Origin: Polyangium mundeleinium
Lineage (GTDB): Bacteria > Myxococcota_A > Polyangia > Polyangiales > Polyangiaceae
DNA: 64,000 bases
NCBI RefSeq assembly: GCF_028369105.1
Contig: NZ_JAQNDO010000001.1
Span: 372,001 to 436,000 of the forward strand
Direction: 5' to 3'
Under the pieces are notes generated by a model that was not told where the DNA came from, made no database searches, and saw only the letters and a program-made list of their open reading frames with translations. This document shows positions 17,110 to 25,800 of this stretch, piece after piece. How positions within the stretch are numbered: position 1 is the stretch's first letter; each line of letters begins with the position of its first letter. A program made the translations under genes and the position numbers.

Positions 17110-18551
17110 TTCGCGGCGCGCCTCGCGCGGACGCGGAGGAGGACGGGTTTTTCGGGGCGGAGGACGGCGGTGTAATCGGGGCCGATCGGCGCGTCGCTCA
17201 CGGGCTCGAAATCGAAGCGCTGGGCAATTTGCGCGAGCAGGAGCTCGGCTTCGAGCGTGGCGAACGTCGCGCCGATGCAGACCCGCGGGCCGGCGCCGAA
17301 CGGCATGTAGGCACCGCGCGGCCGCTTTGCCTCGTTCTCCGCCGAGAAGCGCGTCGGATCGAAGCGCTCCGGATCGGGGAAGAGCGTCTCACGCCGGTGG
17401 AGCGCGTGAATCGGGACGATGATCGACGTCATCTTGGGCAGGTGGTATCCGCCGACCTCGACGTCCTCGATGGCGACACGATCGATCGCGAAGGCCGGCG
17501 GATAAAACCGCAGCGCTTCGCGGAAGACGCCGCGCGTGTACTCGAGCCGGGAAGCCGCCTCGGCGGTGGGGGTTTTTCCGGACAGGCTGTCGACCTCCTG
17601 CTTCCAGCGGCGGTACACCTCGGGATTGCGCGCGAGAAAATAGAGGCACCAGGTCGTGGACGTCGCCGTCGTCTCGTGGCCGGCGATGAACAACGTCATG
17701 GCCTCGTCCCGCACTTGGCGATCGGTCATGAACGAGCCGTCGTCCTCGTCGCGCGCCGCGAGCAGCCGCGAGAGCAGGTCGGGCCGGTCGCCGCCTTTTT
17801 GCCGGCGATCGGTGATCATGCGCTGAATGCGGTCGTCGACCGTCCGGATGGCAGCCAAAAGCTTGCGCCGCTCGGCCGTGGGCAGGGGGACGGGCTGGTG
17901 CAGGGCCTCGAGGGCCGTTTCCCGCGCGCGTTCGAGCGGCGCGGGGAGGTTTTGCGGCTGGAGAAGGAGCTGGGCCAACATCGAGCGTAGGAAGATCGAG
18001 ACGCTGGCGGTCTGCTCGCCGAGGTAGTTGAACATCGCGCGGATCGCGGCGCTGATCTCGTCGGACTCGTCGAGCGTGTCGGCGTCGAAGAGGACCTTCG
18101 CCGCGATGCCCATGGTGATCCGCGTCATCTCGCGCCCGGCGTCGAGGATCTCGCCGTCTTTCCAGTCGTCGAGGCACCGCGTGATGACGTCGTTCATCAT
18201 CGGCGCATACCCTTCGATGGCGCGCGGGTGGAAGAGCGGCGCCATGAGCTTGCGTTGCTTGCGCCACGGCTCGCCTTCGCTCGTGAAGAGGCCACGGCCG
18301 GCGAAGGGGTAGAACATCATCTTCGTGGCGAGGCTCTTTTCGAAGCTCTTTTGCTTCTCCACGAGCGCCTCGTGGGCGAGCTCGGGCGCGCAGAGGACGA
18401 CGAGCGGGAAGTTGAAGAATCGAATTTGCCCGAGGTCGCCGAGCTCGCGCGCGAGGCGCAGGAAGATCGCCGCTTGCGTGGTGCGGAACTCCGTCGCGTG
18501 CCCGGCAAACGTTTGTCCCGACAGGACGGGGATGTCTTCGACGGTCTTCAT
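17106..18551 (-). CDS. cytochrome P450
   Basis: Haem-thiolate monooxygenase of 481 residues without a membrane anchor, as in bacterial soluble P450s. It shows the I-helix oxygen-activation motif AGHETTATSTTW, the K-helix motif FREALRFYPP (ExxR), the PERF-type FDPERFDPTRFS region (written PDPERFDPTRF) and the haem-binding loop FGAGPRVCIGATFA with the Cys ligand. The start at 18551 has a strong GGAGGGA site 3 bases upstream. Substrate unknown; sequence style resembles the CYP102/CYP4-like fatty acid or terpenoid hydroxylases. A lipoprotein gene ends 38 bases upstream on the same strand. No redox partner gene is nearby. Confidence 0.93.
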   Translation of the reverse strand: MKTVEDIPVLSGQTFAGHATEFRTTQAAIFLRLARELGDLGQIRFFNFPLVVLCAPELAHEALVEKQKSFEKSLATKMMFYPFAGRGLFTSEGEPWRKQRKLMAPLFHPRAIEGYAPMMNDVITRCLDDWKDGEILDAGREMTRITMGIAAKVLFDADTLDESDEISAAIRAMFNYLGEQTASVSIFLRSMLAQLLLQPQNLPAPLERARETALEALHQPVPLPTAERRKLLAAIRTVDDRIQRMITDRRQKGGDRPDLLSRLLAARDEDDGSFMTDRQVRDEAMTLFIAGHETTATSTTWCLYFLARNPEVYRRWKQEVDSLSGKTPTAEAASRLEYTRGVFREALRFYPPAFAIDRVAIEDVEVGGYHLPKMTSIIVPIHALHRRETLFPDPERFDPTRFSAENEAKRPRGAYMPFGAGPRVCIGATFATLEAELLLAQIAQRFDFEPVSDAPIGPDYTAVLRPEKPVLLRVRARRAAN

Positions 18552-18589
18552 GGTCCCTCCTGCGGCGGTAGGAGCGCGTGCGAGGCGCG

Positions 18590-19288
18590 TCAAGGGGAGC
18601 TGCGGCCGTGCCGGACGTCGACGACGATCCGCGGAGGATCACGGAGCTCCAGCACGCGATACCGATTCTTCGATCCGACGCCGAGCACCCAGGTGAGCTG
18701 TCCCTCGAAATCACAGGTCGCTGCGAGCTCGAGCAGCACGGGCAGCTTTGGCTTTCGCTCGACGGGGCCGAGCGTCGGGAGGCCCGCGTCGCTGTGGGCC
18801 CGCGCCGGCGTCATCCGGACCTGGAGCCATCCATCGCCCGCCACCGTCACGGCCTCGCCCGTGCCGCAAAGGTGCACGGGTTTGTCGATGTACTCGACCC
18901 GGTAGCCGGGCAATGCCTGGCCCGAAAATTCGAAGGCGACACGATCGAATCCCGCGTGACGGCCGGCCCGGACCGACCGCAGCTCGACCGTATGCACCTC
19001 GGGGATCTTTTTCTCGATCGGCGCGGACGTCCCCTCGAACGCCTCGGGCGCCGTGTCCCCGGGCTCCTTCGTCCCCTGCGCGGGCGCAGCGGGCTTCGCC
19101 GAGGAAGGCGGCTCGGCGGCCTTCGCGGTCGGCTCCGCGGGCGGCTGCGCGGCCGCGGTCGGCGTCGTCGGCGCCACGGCGCTGGCGGCAGGTGTTTTCG
19201 TGCTGTCGGGCGCGGTGCTGTCGGGCGCGGCGTCACGACAGGCGAGGAGCAACGGGCTGGCGAGCAGGAACAGGAAGAGCGTACGCAT
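18590..19288 (-). CDS. AMIN-like domain lipoprotein
   Basis: Exported lipoprotein of 232 residues. The signal peptide ends at LLLACRDAA. About 75 residues of Ala/Pro/Thr linker follow, including a direct repeat APDSTAPDST. The C-terminal roughly 130 residues form a beta domain (HTVELRSVRAGRHAGFDRVA, FEFSGQALPGYRVEYIDKPV, RYRVLELRDPPRIVVDVRH) that resembles AMIN-like domains, which bind envelope polysaccharide or peptidoglycan-related partners. The ATG at 19288 directly precedes the signal peptide. The P450 gene follows on the same strand. Confidence 0.7.
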   Translation of the reverse strand: MRTLFLFLLASPLLLACRDAAPDSTAPDSTKTPAASAVAPTTPTAAAQPPAEPTAKAAEPPSSAKPAAPAQGTKEPGDTAPEAFEGTSAPIEKKIPEVHTVELRSVRAGRHAGFDRVAFEFSGQALPGYRVEYIDKPVHLCGTGEAVTVAGDGWLQVRMTPARAHSDAGLPTLGPVERKPKLPVLLELAATCDFEGQLTWVLGVGSKNRYRVLELRDPPRIVVDVRHGRSSP

Positions 19289-19491
19289 GGGGCTTGTTGC
19301 GTGTCCGTTTGGCGCAAGGGGCCTGGCCGCAAGGGCCTCGGCGCGCGCGGCGCGGACGACGTCGGCGGCCCGATTACAATGGGTGCGTCCGTACGTCAAC
19401 GCCTGCCGCAGGGCTTGACACGGTCGCGGCGGCGGGCTCATCCTGTGCGGGTGGGCAATACGCCCACAATCAGCGTTTTCCTTCGGGTTGC

Positions 19492-19953
19492 ATGACGCTA
19501 TCGAATACCGACTGGGAGGGGTTCGGGGAGCACGTCTATCGCTTCGAGGCGCCGGATATCGTGCACATCCGAAACGTCGGCGACGTCGCCCGGGAGGACA
19601 TGCAGCGTATGTTCGAGCTGGTCCGGGAGGCCCGAGCGCAGGTGGGGGGGCTGGTCTTCTGGCTGGCGGACATCACGCAGATGGGGCACGTGCGTGCCGA
19701 GGCGCGCAAGCTCGCGATCGAATCCGACACCAACAAGAACCTGCGGGGTACGGCGATCTACGGCGGCAACTTCAAGCAGCGCGCGATCGCGAACCTCGCG
19801 ATCAAGGCCGCGCGTGTGCTCAGGCCCTCGCGCATCCTGACCCCCTTCAAATTCGTCGCGACCGAGGCGGAAGCGCGGGCCTACATCGAGGCGATCCGAT
19901 GTGGAACGCAGGGCGTGACGTCGCGCGGCTCCCGTCCGCCGCCTGTGCACTGA
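19492..19953 (+). CDS. SpoIIAA/STAS-like single-domain protein
   Basis: Small 153-residue protein. The first 120 residues have the pattern of SpoIIAA-like (STAS-fold) domains: FEAPDIVHIRNVGDVAREDM, MFELVREARAQVGGLVFWLA, DITQMGHVRAEARKLAIES and TAIYGGNFKQRAIANLAIKA. Such domains often act as partners in sigma-factor or signalling switches, but no phosphoacceptor Ser can be assigned. The last 15 or so residues (TQGVTSRGSRPPPVH) are probably disordered. No Shine-Dalgarno is obvious before the ATG at 19492, and the roughly 200 bases to the divergent lipoprotein gene contain no other feature I could support. Confidence 0.6.
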   Translation: MTLSNTDWEGFGEHVYRFEAPDIVHIRNVGDVAREDMQRMFELVREARAQVGGLVFWLADITQMGHVRAEARKLAIESDTNKNLRGTAIYGGNFKQRAIANLAIKAARVLRPSRILTPFKFVATEAEARAYIEAIRCGTQGVTSRGSRPPPVH

Positions 19954-20071
19954 CGGCGCGCAGGGAAGCGTTTGTAGGGACACGACGCGTGGGCAGGCGC
20001 GGGGACGCCGGCCAGCCGGCGAGCGCCCCCGTTCGTCGTGTTGTGGAAGGAATCCCCCCTGGGGACGTGGA

Positions 20072-20308
20072 TCAGTAGCGGCGTCCGGGGCGGCCCCGAT
20101 CTTCGAGCAGGCGTGCCGGATCGGGCGCGTCCGAGGGCAACACGCTCGACGTTTGCGCGCTCCCCGAAGCGGAATGCCCCTTCGATTCCACGATCCACGA
20201 GGCAACGCCGAGAAGCACGGCGCTGAGAAGAAGAAAAGCAGCGACAGCTGCCACGATCATAGGCATGCGGATACGAACGCCGTCGAAATGATGCATCGCG
20301 AGCGTCAC
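20072..20308 (-). CDS. small single-pass membrane protein
   Basis: A 78-residue protein of unknown function. A GTG start at 20308 has a perfect AGGAGGT site five bases upstream. One membrane helix (MPMIVAAVAAFLLLSAVLLG) is followed by a polar tail rich in Ser, Asp and Arg. No conserved motif was recognised. Its support is the ribosome site and the well-formed helix; there is no similarity I can name. Confidence 0.5.
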   Translation of the reverse strand: MTLAMHHFDGVRIRMPMIVAAVAAFLLLSAVLLGVASWIVESKGHSASGSAQTSSVLPSDAPDPARLLEDRGRPGRRY

Positions 20309-20533
20309 GAGGACCTCCTGATGTGAGGGCGGATCGATACAAGTTGCCGGGGGACGCTCTCCGCGCCTTCACCCGGCCCCCCTCGATGAACCCGCCGTTG
20401 GGTCACGCCGCCCGTCGCCGAGCCGCGTGTTGTTCTTCGTTGGAACGGCGCACAGATTACCGCATGCGCGTGCGATTTCCAGGGAAATGACGGTCCAGAT
20501 CGGACAGGGAATGTCCGAGTGCGGGGATGTGGG

Positions 20534-21067
20534 CTACTGGATCCGGGGTGGGCGCGCGTCGAGGAGGAGATCCGGCAGGAGGAACACGAACATCGCGGTC
20601 CGGCGCGTGGCCGGGGTCATTCCTTCGACGCGGAAGTCCCTCTCGGTTCCGACGATGTGCCCCGCGGCGTCGAAATGCATCCTCTGCGGCGGGCGGTCCG
20701 GCGTTCGTATCGTCGCGACGCCGGCCTCGTCGAGGACGAGCGTGCCCGCGGAGATCGGGACCGTGCCGTCGGCGTTCATGGTGATGTGGAGGGTGCCGCC
20801 GAGGTCGACGAACGTCCCATCGGAATGCAGCGTCCCGAGCACCTCACCGCGCTGCACGAGCAAGCCGTTGCGGTAGAGCGTGACGAAGGGCTCGTCGCGC
20901 GCGAACACGCGGAGCTCCGCGAGCATGAGCAGGCCCTCCGGAGGGCTCTCGCAGGAAGACGCAGGCTCACACGCGGCGCGCGGCGGCGATGTCGAGGGCT
21001 GCGGCGCGGGGGTGCAGCCGCCCGCGAACGCGAGCGCGGCGAGGAGGAGACGCCGCGTGGTCTTCAC
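20534..21067 (-). CDS. small lipoprotein of unknown function
   Basis: A 177-residue exported protein. The GTG start overlaps the stop of the upstream gene (GTGA), so the two are translationally coupled. The signal peptide ends at the lipobox LAFAGGCTPAP. The mature part is rich in short beta strands (LLVQRGEVLGTLHSDGTFVD, LGGTLHITMNADGTVPISAG, HIVGTERDFRVEGMTPATRR) and ends with a hydrophobic MFVFLLPDLLLD segment. Its strands alternate like a small beta-propeller or barrel blade set. No known family assigned. The 225 bases between this gene and the next one upstream of 20534 hold nothing I could support. Confidence 0.6.
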   Translation of the reverse strand: MKTTRRLLLAALAFAGGCTPAPQPSTSPPRAACEPASSCESPPEGLLMLAELRVFARDEPFVTLYRNGLLVQRGEVLGTLHSDGTFVDLGGTLHITMNADGTVPISAGTLVLDEAGVATIRTPDRPPQRMHFDAAGHIVGTERDFRVEGMTPATRRTAMFVFLLPDLLLDARPPRIQ

Positions 21068-21513
21068 GGACAAACCACGTTCGGGATGTAATGGACGTGG
21101 TAACAACACTCGTCGTCCAGCGGCGGCAAATCGCAGACGACCTGGCGGTACGCAGGCTTGTTGCAGCAGGCCGTGGGGGTCGTCTCGGCGCAGAAGCCGG
21201 TCGCGTCCGCGAGGGTCTTGAGCAGGCCGGGGGTCGACGCCGCAGGGGGGCAGAAGTCGCCGCCGTTCATCGAGACGCACACGGCGTTGAGCTTGCCGAT
21301 ATTGGGCTCCTCGCCGCACTGCAGGCCGTCGTCGCCGCCCGCGCCGTCGCCGCCGGTGCCCGAGGCGCCCGCGCCGCCCGTGCCGCCGGTCTCGCCTCCG
21401 GCATCGACGACGACCTTGGCGCCGCACGCCGCGCCGAACAGGGTGAGGGCCGCGAGCACGGCGGCGCGGACGAGGGGATGGGCGGCGAGGAAGTGGAATC
21501 GTCGTTCGAGCAT
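21064..21513 (-). CDS. Cys-rich small lipoprotein
   Basis: A 149-residue exported protein with lipobox LFGAACGAK, a Gly/Thr/Ala linker (GGETGGTGGAGASGTGGDGA) and a compact C-terminal domain of about 80 residues holding eight Cys residues (QCGEEP, VCVSMNGGDFCPP, GFCAET, ACCNKPAY, VCDLPP, ECCYHVHY, VVCP). The pattern, with two CC pairs, suggests several disulfides in the envelope. This arrangement of lipobox, Gly/Thr linker and Cys-rich domain recurs in myxobacterial lipoproteins of unknown role. It is the upstream partner of the lipoprotein gene at 20534-21067. Confidence 0.65.
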   Translation of the reverse strand: MLERRFHFLAAHPLVRAAVLAALTLFGAACGAKVVVDAGGETGGTGGAGASGTGGDGAGGDDGLQCGEEPNIGKLNAVCVSMNGGDFCPPAASTPGLLKTLADATGFCAETTPTACCNKPAYRQVVCDLPPLDDECCYHVHYIPNVVCP

Positions 21514-21567
21514 GGTGAGGTCTCCCGGCTGTGCGTCGCGGATAGAAGCGTTACTGTACCCACCGTC

Positions 21568-21595
21568 CTGACAAGTCCAGCGCTCCGTGTAGGAT
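21568..21595 (+). promoter_or_regulatory. candidate sigma-70-type promoter for the kinase gene
   Basis: CTGACA (21568-21573) and TAGGAT (21590-21595) are separated by 16 bases and lie 49 bases before the kinase start at 21644. They match the housekeeping consensus at 5 of 6 and 4 of 6 positions. A transcript would begin near 21602. Confidence 0.4.
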
Positions 21596-21643
21596 GGCTC
21601 TCGTGGCCTTGCCTTGGCTGTGTGGCCTGCGGAGGATCGGGGG

Positions 21644-22513
21644 ATGTTTCAGGTGAACGAGGTGATCGACGGGCAGTACCGGATCCTGCGCCGGATTGGC
21701 GAAGGCGGACATGGGACCGTCTACGAGGCCGAGGATCTCGACATCGGCGCGCCCGTGGCCGTCAAGTTCCTGCGCCCCGAGGTCGCGGACACGCCCGAGT
21801 TCGCCACGCGCATGCGCAGGGAGGCGCGCGCGATGGGCGCCCTGTCGGGGACGAGCGCGGTGCAGATCTTCGCGCTGAACCGCACGAAGTCGGGGCAGAT
21901 GTACATCGTGATGGAGCTGCTCCGCGGCAAGGATTTCGAGCGCTTCCTCGCCGACCACGAGCGCGAGGTGGGGAGGCTCTCGCGATCGAAGCTCTTCGAG
22001 CTGATCTCGCCGATCGTGGACACGCTCGACGTCGCGCACCAGCGGGGAATCGTGCATCGCGACATCAAGCCGGCGAACATCTTCGTGCTGGAATCGACGG
22101 CGCGAGGGCCGGTGCGGTTGCTCGATTTTGGTCTGGTGAAGGTGCTCTCGGTGTTGACGCCGCTCACGCAGGAAGGGCTCGTCGTGGGGTCGCCGTCGTA
22201 CATCGCGCCCGAAGGCTGGCAGGGCAGGCCCGATCGGGTCACGCCTGCGGCCGACGTGTACGCGATCGGCGCCGTGATCTTCCGCGCGCTCGCGGGCCAG
22301 GTGCCGTTCCCCGCGGATACGCTCATCGACGTGGTGAAAATGAGCACGCGCGGCAAACGGCCGAGCTTGCACGCGCTCCGGCCGGATTTGCCGGCGGCGA
22401 TCGATACGTGGGTGGAGCGCGCGCTCGCGATCGAGCCGGAGCATCGCTTTCCGACGGTGAAGGCGCTGTGGCTTTCGCTCGTCGGGATGCTCGGGCCCGG
22501 GGGTTCGCGCTGA
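21644..22513 (+). CDS. Hanks-type Ser/Thr protein kinase
   Basis: Cytoplasmic Ser/Thr protein kinase of 289 residues that is almost only a kinase domain. The Gly-rich loop is IGEGGHGTVYE, the ATP Lys is in VAVKFLRPE, the catalytic loop is IVHRDIKPANIF, the magnesium loop LDFGLVK and the APE region SPSYIAPEGW, then DVYAIGAVIFRALAGQVPFP. All catalytic residues are present, so activity is expected. There is no membrane helix or sensor domain. The ATG at 21644 follows a GGAGGATCGGGGG stretch. It converges with the phytase-like lipoprotein gene. Target unknown. Confidence 0.9.
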   Translation: MFQVNEVIDGQYRILRRIGEGGHGTVYEAEDLDIGAPVAVKFLRPEVADTPEFATRMRREARAMGALSGTSAVQIFALNRTKSGQMYIVMELLRGKDFERFLADHEREVGRLSRSKLFELISPIVDTLDVAHQRGIVHRDIKPANIFVLESTARGPVRLLDFGLVKVLSVLTPLTQEGLVVGSPSYIAPEGWQGRPDRVTPAADVYAIGAVIFRALAGQVPFPADTLIDVVKMSTRGKRPSLHALRPDLPAAIDTWVERALAIEPEHRFPTVKALWLSLVGMLGPGGSR

Positions 22514-22524
22514 CAAACGATGCT

Positions 22525-23454
22525 TTACGGCGATGCGGGCAGCGTCACTTCGAGGAGCTCGTTCGGCCCGGAGATCTTTTCGCCATATTGATTGTCCACG
22601 ATGAGCAGCGCGTGGGTCTCATCCTTCCAGACGATTCCCTCGAAATTGCGCGTGCCCTCGTTCGAATACGGCGCGAGGTCCACGAGGACGCGGGGCTCGA
22701 TCGGGGCCGCAGTCCCCGGGCCTTTCGCAGGGAGCGTGAACGAGAGGATGCGCGAAACCGCGAAATGGCGCTCGATCGCCAGCACCTCGATTCGATCGTC
22801 CCCCCGGGCACGGCAATCGAGGCCGGAGATTTTTCCTTTTTCGTCCTTCGTGCTCGTGAGTGACAGGCGAAAGACCGCCCGGTCCCCCGTCGTCGGATCG
22901 ATCCGCTCGATCGGCGCATGGCGCGCCTTGCCTTCGCCGTTCATCGCGTCCTCGATCGCCGCGACGATTTGCCCCGACGCGGCGCACAGGCCCTCGAGTC
23001 CATGCCCCTCGTCGCACGACGCGTTCCACGCCGAGAGCGGGACGTCGAGCGTACGCGTCACGCGCGCCGCGTCGCCCTCGCGCGTGGCGAGCAGGATGCG
23101 GTCCGCGCCCGTCTTCGAGCAGCCGCCCTCGGTGCCGATCGCGAACGAGTCCCCCGAGAGCCACGCGAGCGACTCGAAATCGAGGCCCTCGGGCACGCCG
23201 CTCACCGCCGTCTTGCGGACCACGGCGCCGTCCGGCGAGAGCTCGATCAAGAGCGGTTGTCTCTCCGTCATCGTGAAGAGCGCGCCGGACGGGCCGACCG
23301 CGAGCGACGAGAGGCCCACCACGTCGGTCCCGGTCACCAGGATCTGCCGCGGCGTCCCGCCGTCTCCGGCCGGGACGGGCGAGGAGCGCGACGGCTGGCA
23401 CGCGAGCGGGAGCAAGAGAGCCGCGAAAAGGAGGCACGAAAAACGAGGGCGCAC
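22525..23454 (-). CDS. esterase-like activity of phytase family lipoprotein
   Basis: Secreted lipoprotein with a beta-propeller-like fold, resembling the esterase-like activity of phytase / SdiA-regulated group. The GTG start gives the signal peptide ending LLLPLACQPSR. Repeated strands with Gly and Asp turns follow: VGLSSLAVGPSGALFTMTER, GVPEGLDFESLAWLSGDSFA, HGLEGLCAASGQIVAAIEDA, and RNFEGIVWKDETHALLIVDN near the C-terminus, which is characteristic of this family. Its substrate is unknown. No other gene in the neighbourhood suggests a pathway. Confidence 0.7.
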   Translation of the reverse strand: MRPRFSCLLFAALLLPLACQPSRSSPVPAGDGGTPRQILVTGTDVVGLSSLAVGPSGALFTMTERQPLLIELSPDGAVVRKTAVSGVPEGLDFESLAWLSGDSFAIGTEGGCSKTGADRILLATREGDAARVTRTLDVPLSAWNASCDEGHGLEGLCAASGQIVAAIEDAMNGEGKARHAPIERIDPTTGDRAVFRLSLTSTKDEKGKISGLDCRARGDDRIEVLAIERHFAVSRILSFTLPAKGPGTAAPIEPRVLVDLAPYSNEGTRNFEGIVWKDETHALLIVDNQYGEKISGPNELLEVTLPASP

Positions 23455-23525
23455 GCGGCGATGATATCCGAACGAGCGCGCGGTCGATGCGCGTCCCCCA
23501 TCCTCGGCTACGATGGCCCGGCCCG

Positions 23526-24191
23526 ATGACCCTCGACCTCGGTGTGCTCATCTCCGGCCGCGGCTCTAACCTCCAGGCGATCCTCGACGCGATCGCCGCG
23601 GGGAAGCTCGACGCGCGCGTCCGCCTGGTGATCTCGAACCGCCCCGGCGCGCCGGGCCTCGATCGCGCACGGGAAGCCGGCGTGCCGACGGCCGTGATCA
23701 GCCACAAGGATCACCCGGACCGAGCGTCGTTCGACGCCGCGCTCGTGGACGCGTTGCGGCAAGCAGGCGCGTCGTGGGTGGTGCTCGCGGGCTTCATGCG
23801 GATCGTGACGAGCGTGCTGCTCGACGCGTTTCCAGGCCGCGTGATCAACATCCACCCGTCGCTCCTGCCTGCGTTCCCGGGCGTCTCCGCGCAGGCGCAG
23901 GCGCTCGCGCACGGCGTGCGGATCACGGGCTGCACGGTGCACCTCGTCGACGCCGGGACGGACACGGGGCCGATCCTCGCGCAAGCCGCGGTGCCGGTGC
24001 TGCCGGACGACACGGAGGAGCGTTTGTCCGAGCGGATCCTCGCGCGCGAGCACGCGCTGCTCGTGTACGTGCTCGCCGCGATCGCCGCGGGAAACCTCAC
24101 GGTGCATCCGCCGACCACGGTCGCATCGAGGGCGCGCGTCGAGCTTGTGGGTGTCCCCGGCGCGCTCGGGGTCGAGACGACGAACGATTGA
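23526..24191 (+). CDS. purN: phosphoribosylglycinamide formyltransferase PurN
   Basis: Transfers the formyl group of 10-formyl-THF to glycinamide ribonucleotide, the third step of purine synthesis. The protein has LGVLISGRGSNLQAILDAIA at the N-terminus (phosphate-binding loop), VVLAGFMRIVTSVLLDAFPG, the active-site segment NIHPSLLPAFPGVSAQAQAL with catalytic Asn and His, and VDAGTDTGPILAQAAVPV with the essential Asp. Length (221 aa) fits the family. The ATG at 23526 places the domain start correctly; the frame extends to 23487. The FAD oxidoreductase gene begins 13 bases downstream and may be cotranscribed. Confidence 0.95.
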   Translation: MTLDLGVLISGRGSNLQAILDAIAAGKLDARVRLVISNRPGAPGLDRAREAGVPTAVISHKDHPDRASFDAALVDALRQAGASWVVLAGFMRIVTSVLLDAFPGRVINIHPSLLPAFPGVSAQAQALAHGVRITGCTVHLVDAGTDTGPILAQAAVPVLPDDTEERLSERILAREHALLVYVLAAIAAGNLTVHPPTTVASRARVELVGVPGALGVETTND

Positions 24192-24204
24192 GGGAGAGCG
24201 CGTC

Positions 24205-25800
24205 GTGACCTCGAAGCATTTCGACGTCGTCGTCCTCGGCCGATCGCTCGGCGCCCTGGTGACGGCCGCGCTGCTCGCGCGGCGTGACTTCACGGTGCTC
24301 GTGCTCGGCCAGGGCGGGAGGCCCGCGAGCTACAAGCTCGGCGAACGCACGCTGCGCAGGCGCGCATTCACCATGCTCGCGGCGAGCTCGCCCGCGTGGA
24401 CGCGCGTGCTCGTGGAGCTCGCGCAGTCGCAGACGTGGAAGCGGCGCGTGGTGTCGGCGAGCCCCATGATGCAGGTGCTCGCGCCGCGGCGCAGGCTCGA
24501 CATCCCGCCCGACCTCGTGCTCTTCGGCCGCGAGATCGATCGCGAGATGCCCGAGGTGCGCCGCGTGGTGGACGACCTCTACGCCGAGCTCGCCCGCGTG
24601 AACGGGGCCGCGGACGAGGCTTTCGAGAGGGACGCGGTCTGGCCGCCAGGCACGTTCTGGGAGCGGCGCGAGACGGGGCGTTATGCCGCGATGTTGCCCT
24701 ACGTGCGCGCCGAGCCGGACGCGGACCTCTTGGTCGAGCTGCCGCGCGGGCATTTCTTTCGGCAGGTCGTGACGTCGTCGGTCTCGTTCGCGACCGATCT
24801 CGCCTCGTTGCCGCCGCCGTTCGCGGTCGCTCGCCTGCACGGCGCGTGGACGCGTGGCCTCTACACGCTCCCCGGCGGCGAGGACGAGCTCGAACAGTTC
24901 CTCGTCGATCGCATCGTGGCGCACGGCGGCCGTTGCATGCTCTCCGCGCGCGCGCGGGCCTTGCACCTCCGGCGTGGCGCGGCCGCGGGTGTGGTCGTCG
25001 ACGGCGACGAGGGGCCGACGGGCGCGAGCTTCGTGATCACCGACCTCGATGGCGAAGGCCTCGCGGCGCTCTCCGGGGGCGAGGGCATCCACAAGCGCGC
25101 CCAGCGCGAGTGGCCGCGGATCACGTCGTCGGTCGGCAGGTTCGTCGTGTCGCTCGTGGTGCGTGACGAAGGTTTGCCCGCGCCGCTCGGCGTGGAGAGC
25201 TTCGTGTTGCCCGGCGATCGTCCCGCGTTGCGGAGCACGGCGCGCACGGCCGCGGCGGCGGGCCCGCGTTCGAGCGCGCCGCCGGCCGCGTTGCGCCCCG
25301 TGATGCACCTGGAGCGGCACGTGATGCCCGGCGTGCGCGGAGAGTCGCTGCTCGTCGCGGAAGTACTCCTGCCCGATCGGAGCCCAATTCCGGTCCTCGG
25401 CATGCGCGAAGTGGTGTTGTCGACGCTCGCGGCGGAGCTTCCGTTTCTCGAACGTCACCTGCGCGTGGTCGATTCGGTGCACGATGGCCTGCCGGTCTGG
25501 GTGTACGAAGACGGCCGATTCCGCCCGCTGGATCGGACCTCGCTCACGGGCGCGTCGACCGCGCCGGAGCCCATGGTCCGGCAGCTCGACGTGGATCCGC
25601 CGGGGTATCTCGGGCTCGGCGGCGAGCCGATTCGCGGGCCGATCGAGCGCACCTTGCTCGTGGGTCGCAGCGTGTTGCCCGGCCTCGGGCAAGAGGGACA
25701 GCTCCTCGCGGCGTGGGGCGCGGCACGGCTCGTCACGCGGACCGACCGCCGCAAGGAGAAGATGCGCCGCGACATGTGGAGCAAGGTAGAGATCGGCTAG
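24205..25800 (+). CDS. FAD/NAD(P)-binding oxidoreductase, phytoene-desaturase-like
   Basis: A 531-residue flavoprotein with an N-terminal dinucleotide-binding loop (FDVVVLGRSLGALVTAALLA) and a following acidic strand (FTVLVLGQGG). The overall organisation, with a C-terminal FAD-contacting segment GPIERTLLVGRSVLPGLGQE, is that of amine oxidase/phytoene desaturase proteins. The loop reads GRSLGA rather than the strict GxGxxG. A basic TDRRKEKMRRDMWSKVEIG tail ends the protein. Substrate unknown; no carotenoid or isoprenoid gene is adjacent. The GTG at 24205 follows GAGGGAGAG. A string of four hairpins begins right after the stop. Confidence 0.7.
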   Translation: MTSKHFDVVVLGRSLGALVTAALLARRDFTVLVLGQGGRPASYKLGERTLRRRAFTMLAASSPAWTRVLVELAQSQTWKRRVVSASPMMQVLAPRRRLDIPPDLVLFGREIDREMPEVRRVVDDLYAELARVNGAADEAFERDAVWPPGTFWERRETGRYAAMLPYVRAEPDADLLVELPRGHFFRQVVTSSVSFATDLASLPPPFAVARLHGAWTRGLYTLPGGEDELEQFLVDRIVAHGGRCMLSARARALHLRRGAAAGVVVDGDEGPTGASFVITDLDGEGLAALSGGEGIHKRAQREWPRITSSVGRFVVSLVVRDEGLPAPLGVESFVLPGDRPALRSTARTAAAAGPRSSAPPAALRPVMHLERHVMPGVRGESLLVAEVLLPDRSPIPVLGMREVVLSTLAAELPFLERHLRVVDSVHDGLPVWVYEDGRFRPLDRTSLTGASTAPEPMVRQLDVDPPGYLGLGGEPIRGPIERTLLVGRSVLPGLGQEGQLLAAWGAARLVTRTDRRKEKMRRDMWSKVEIG

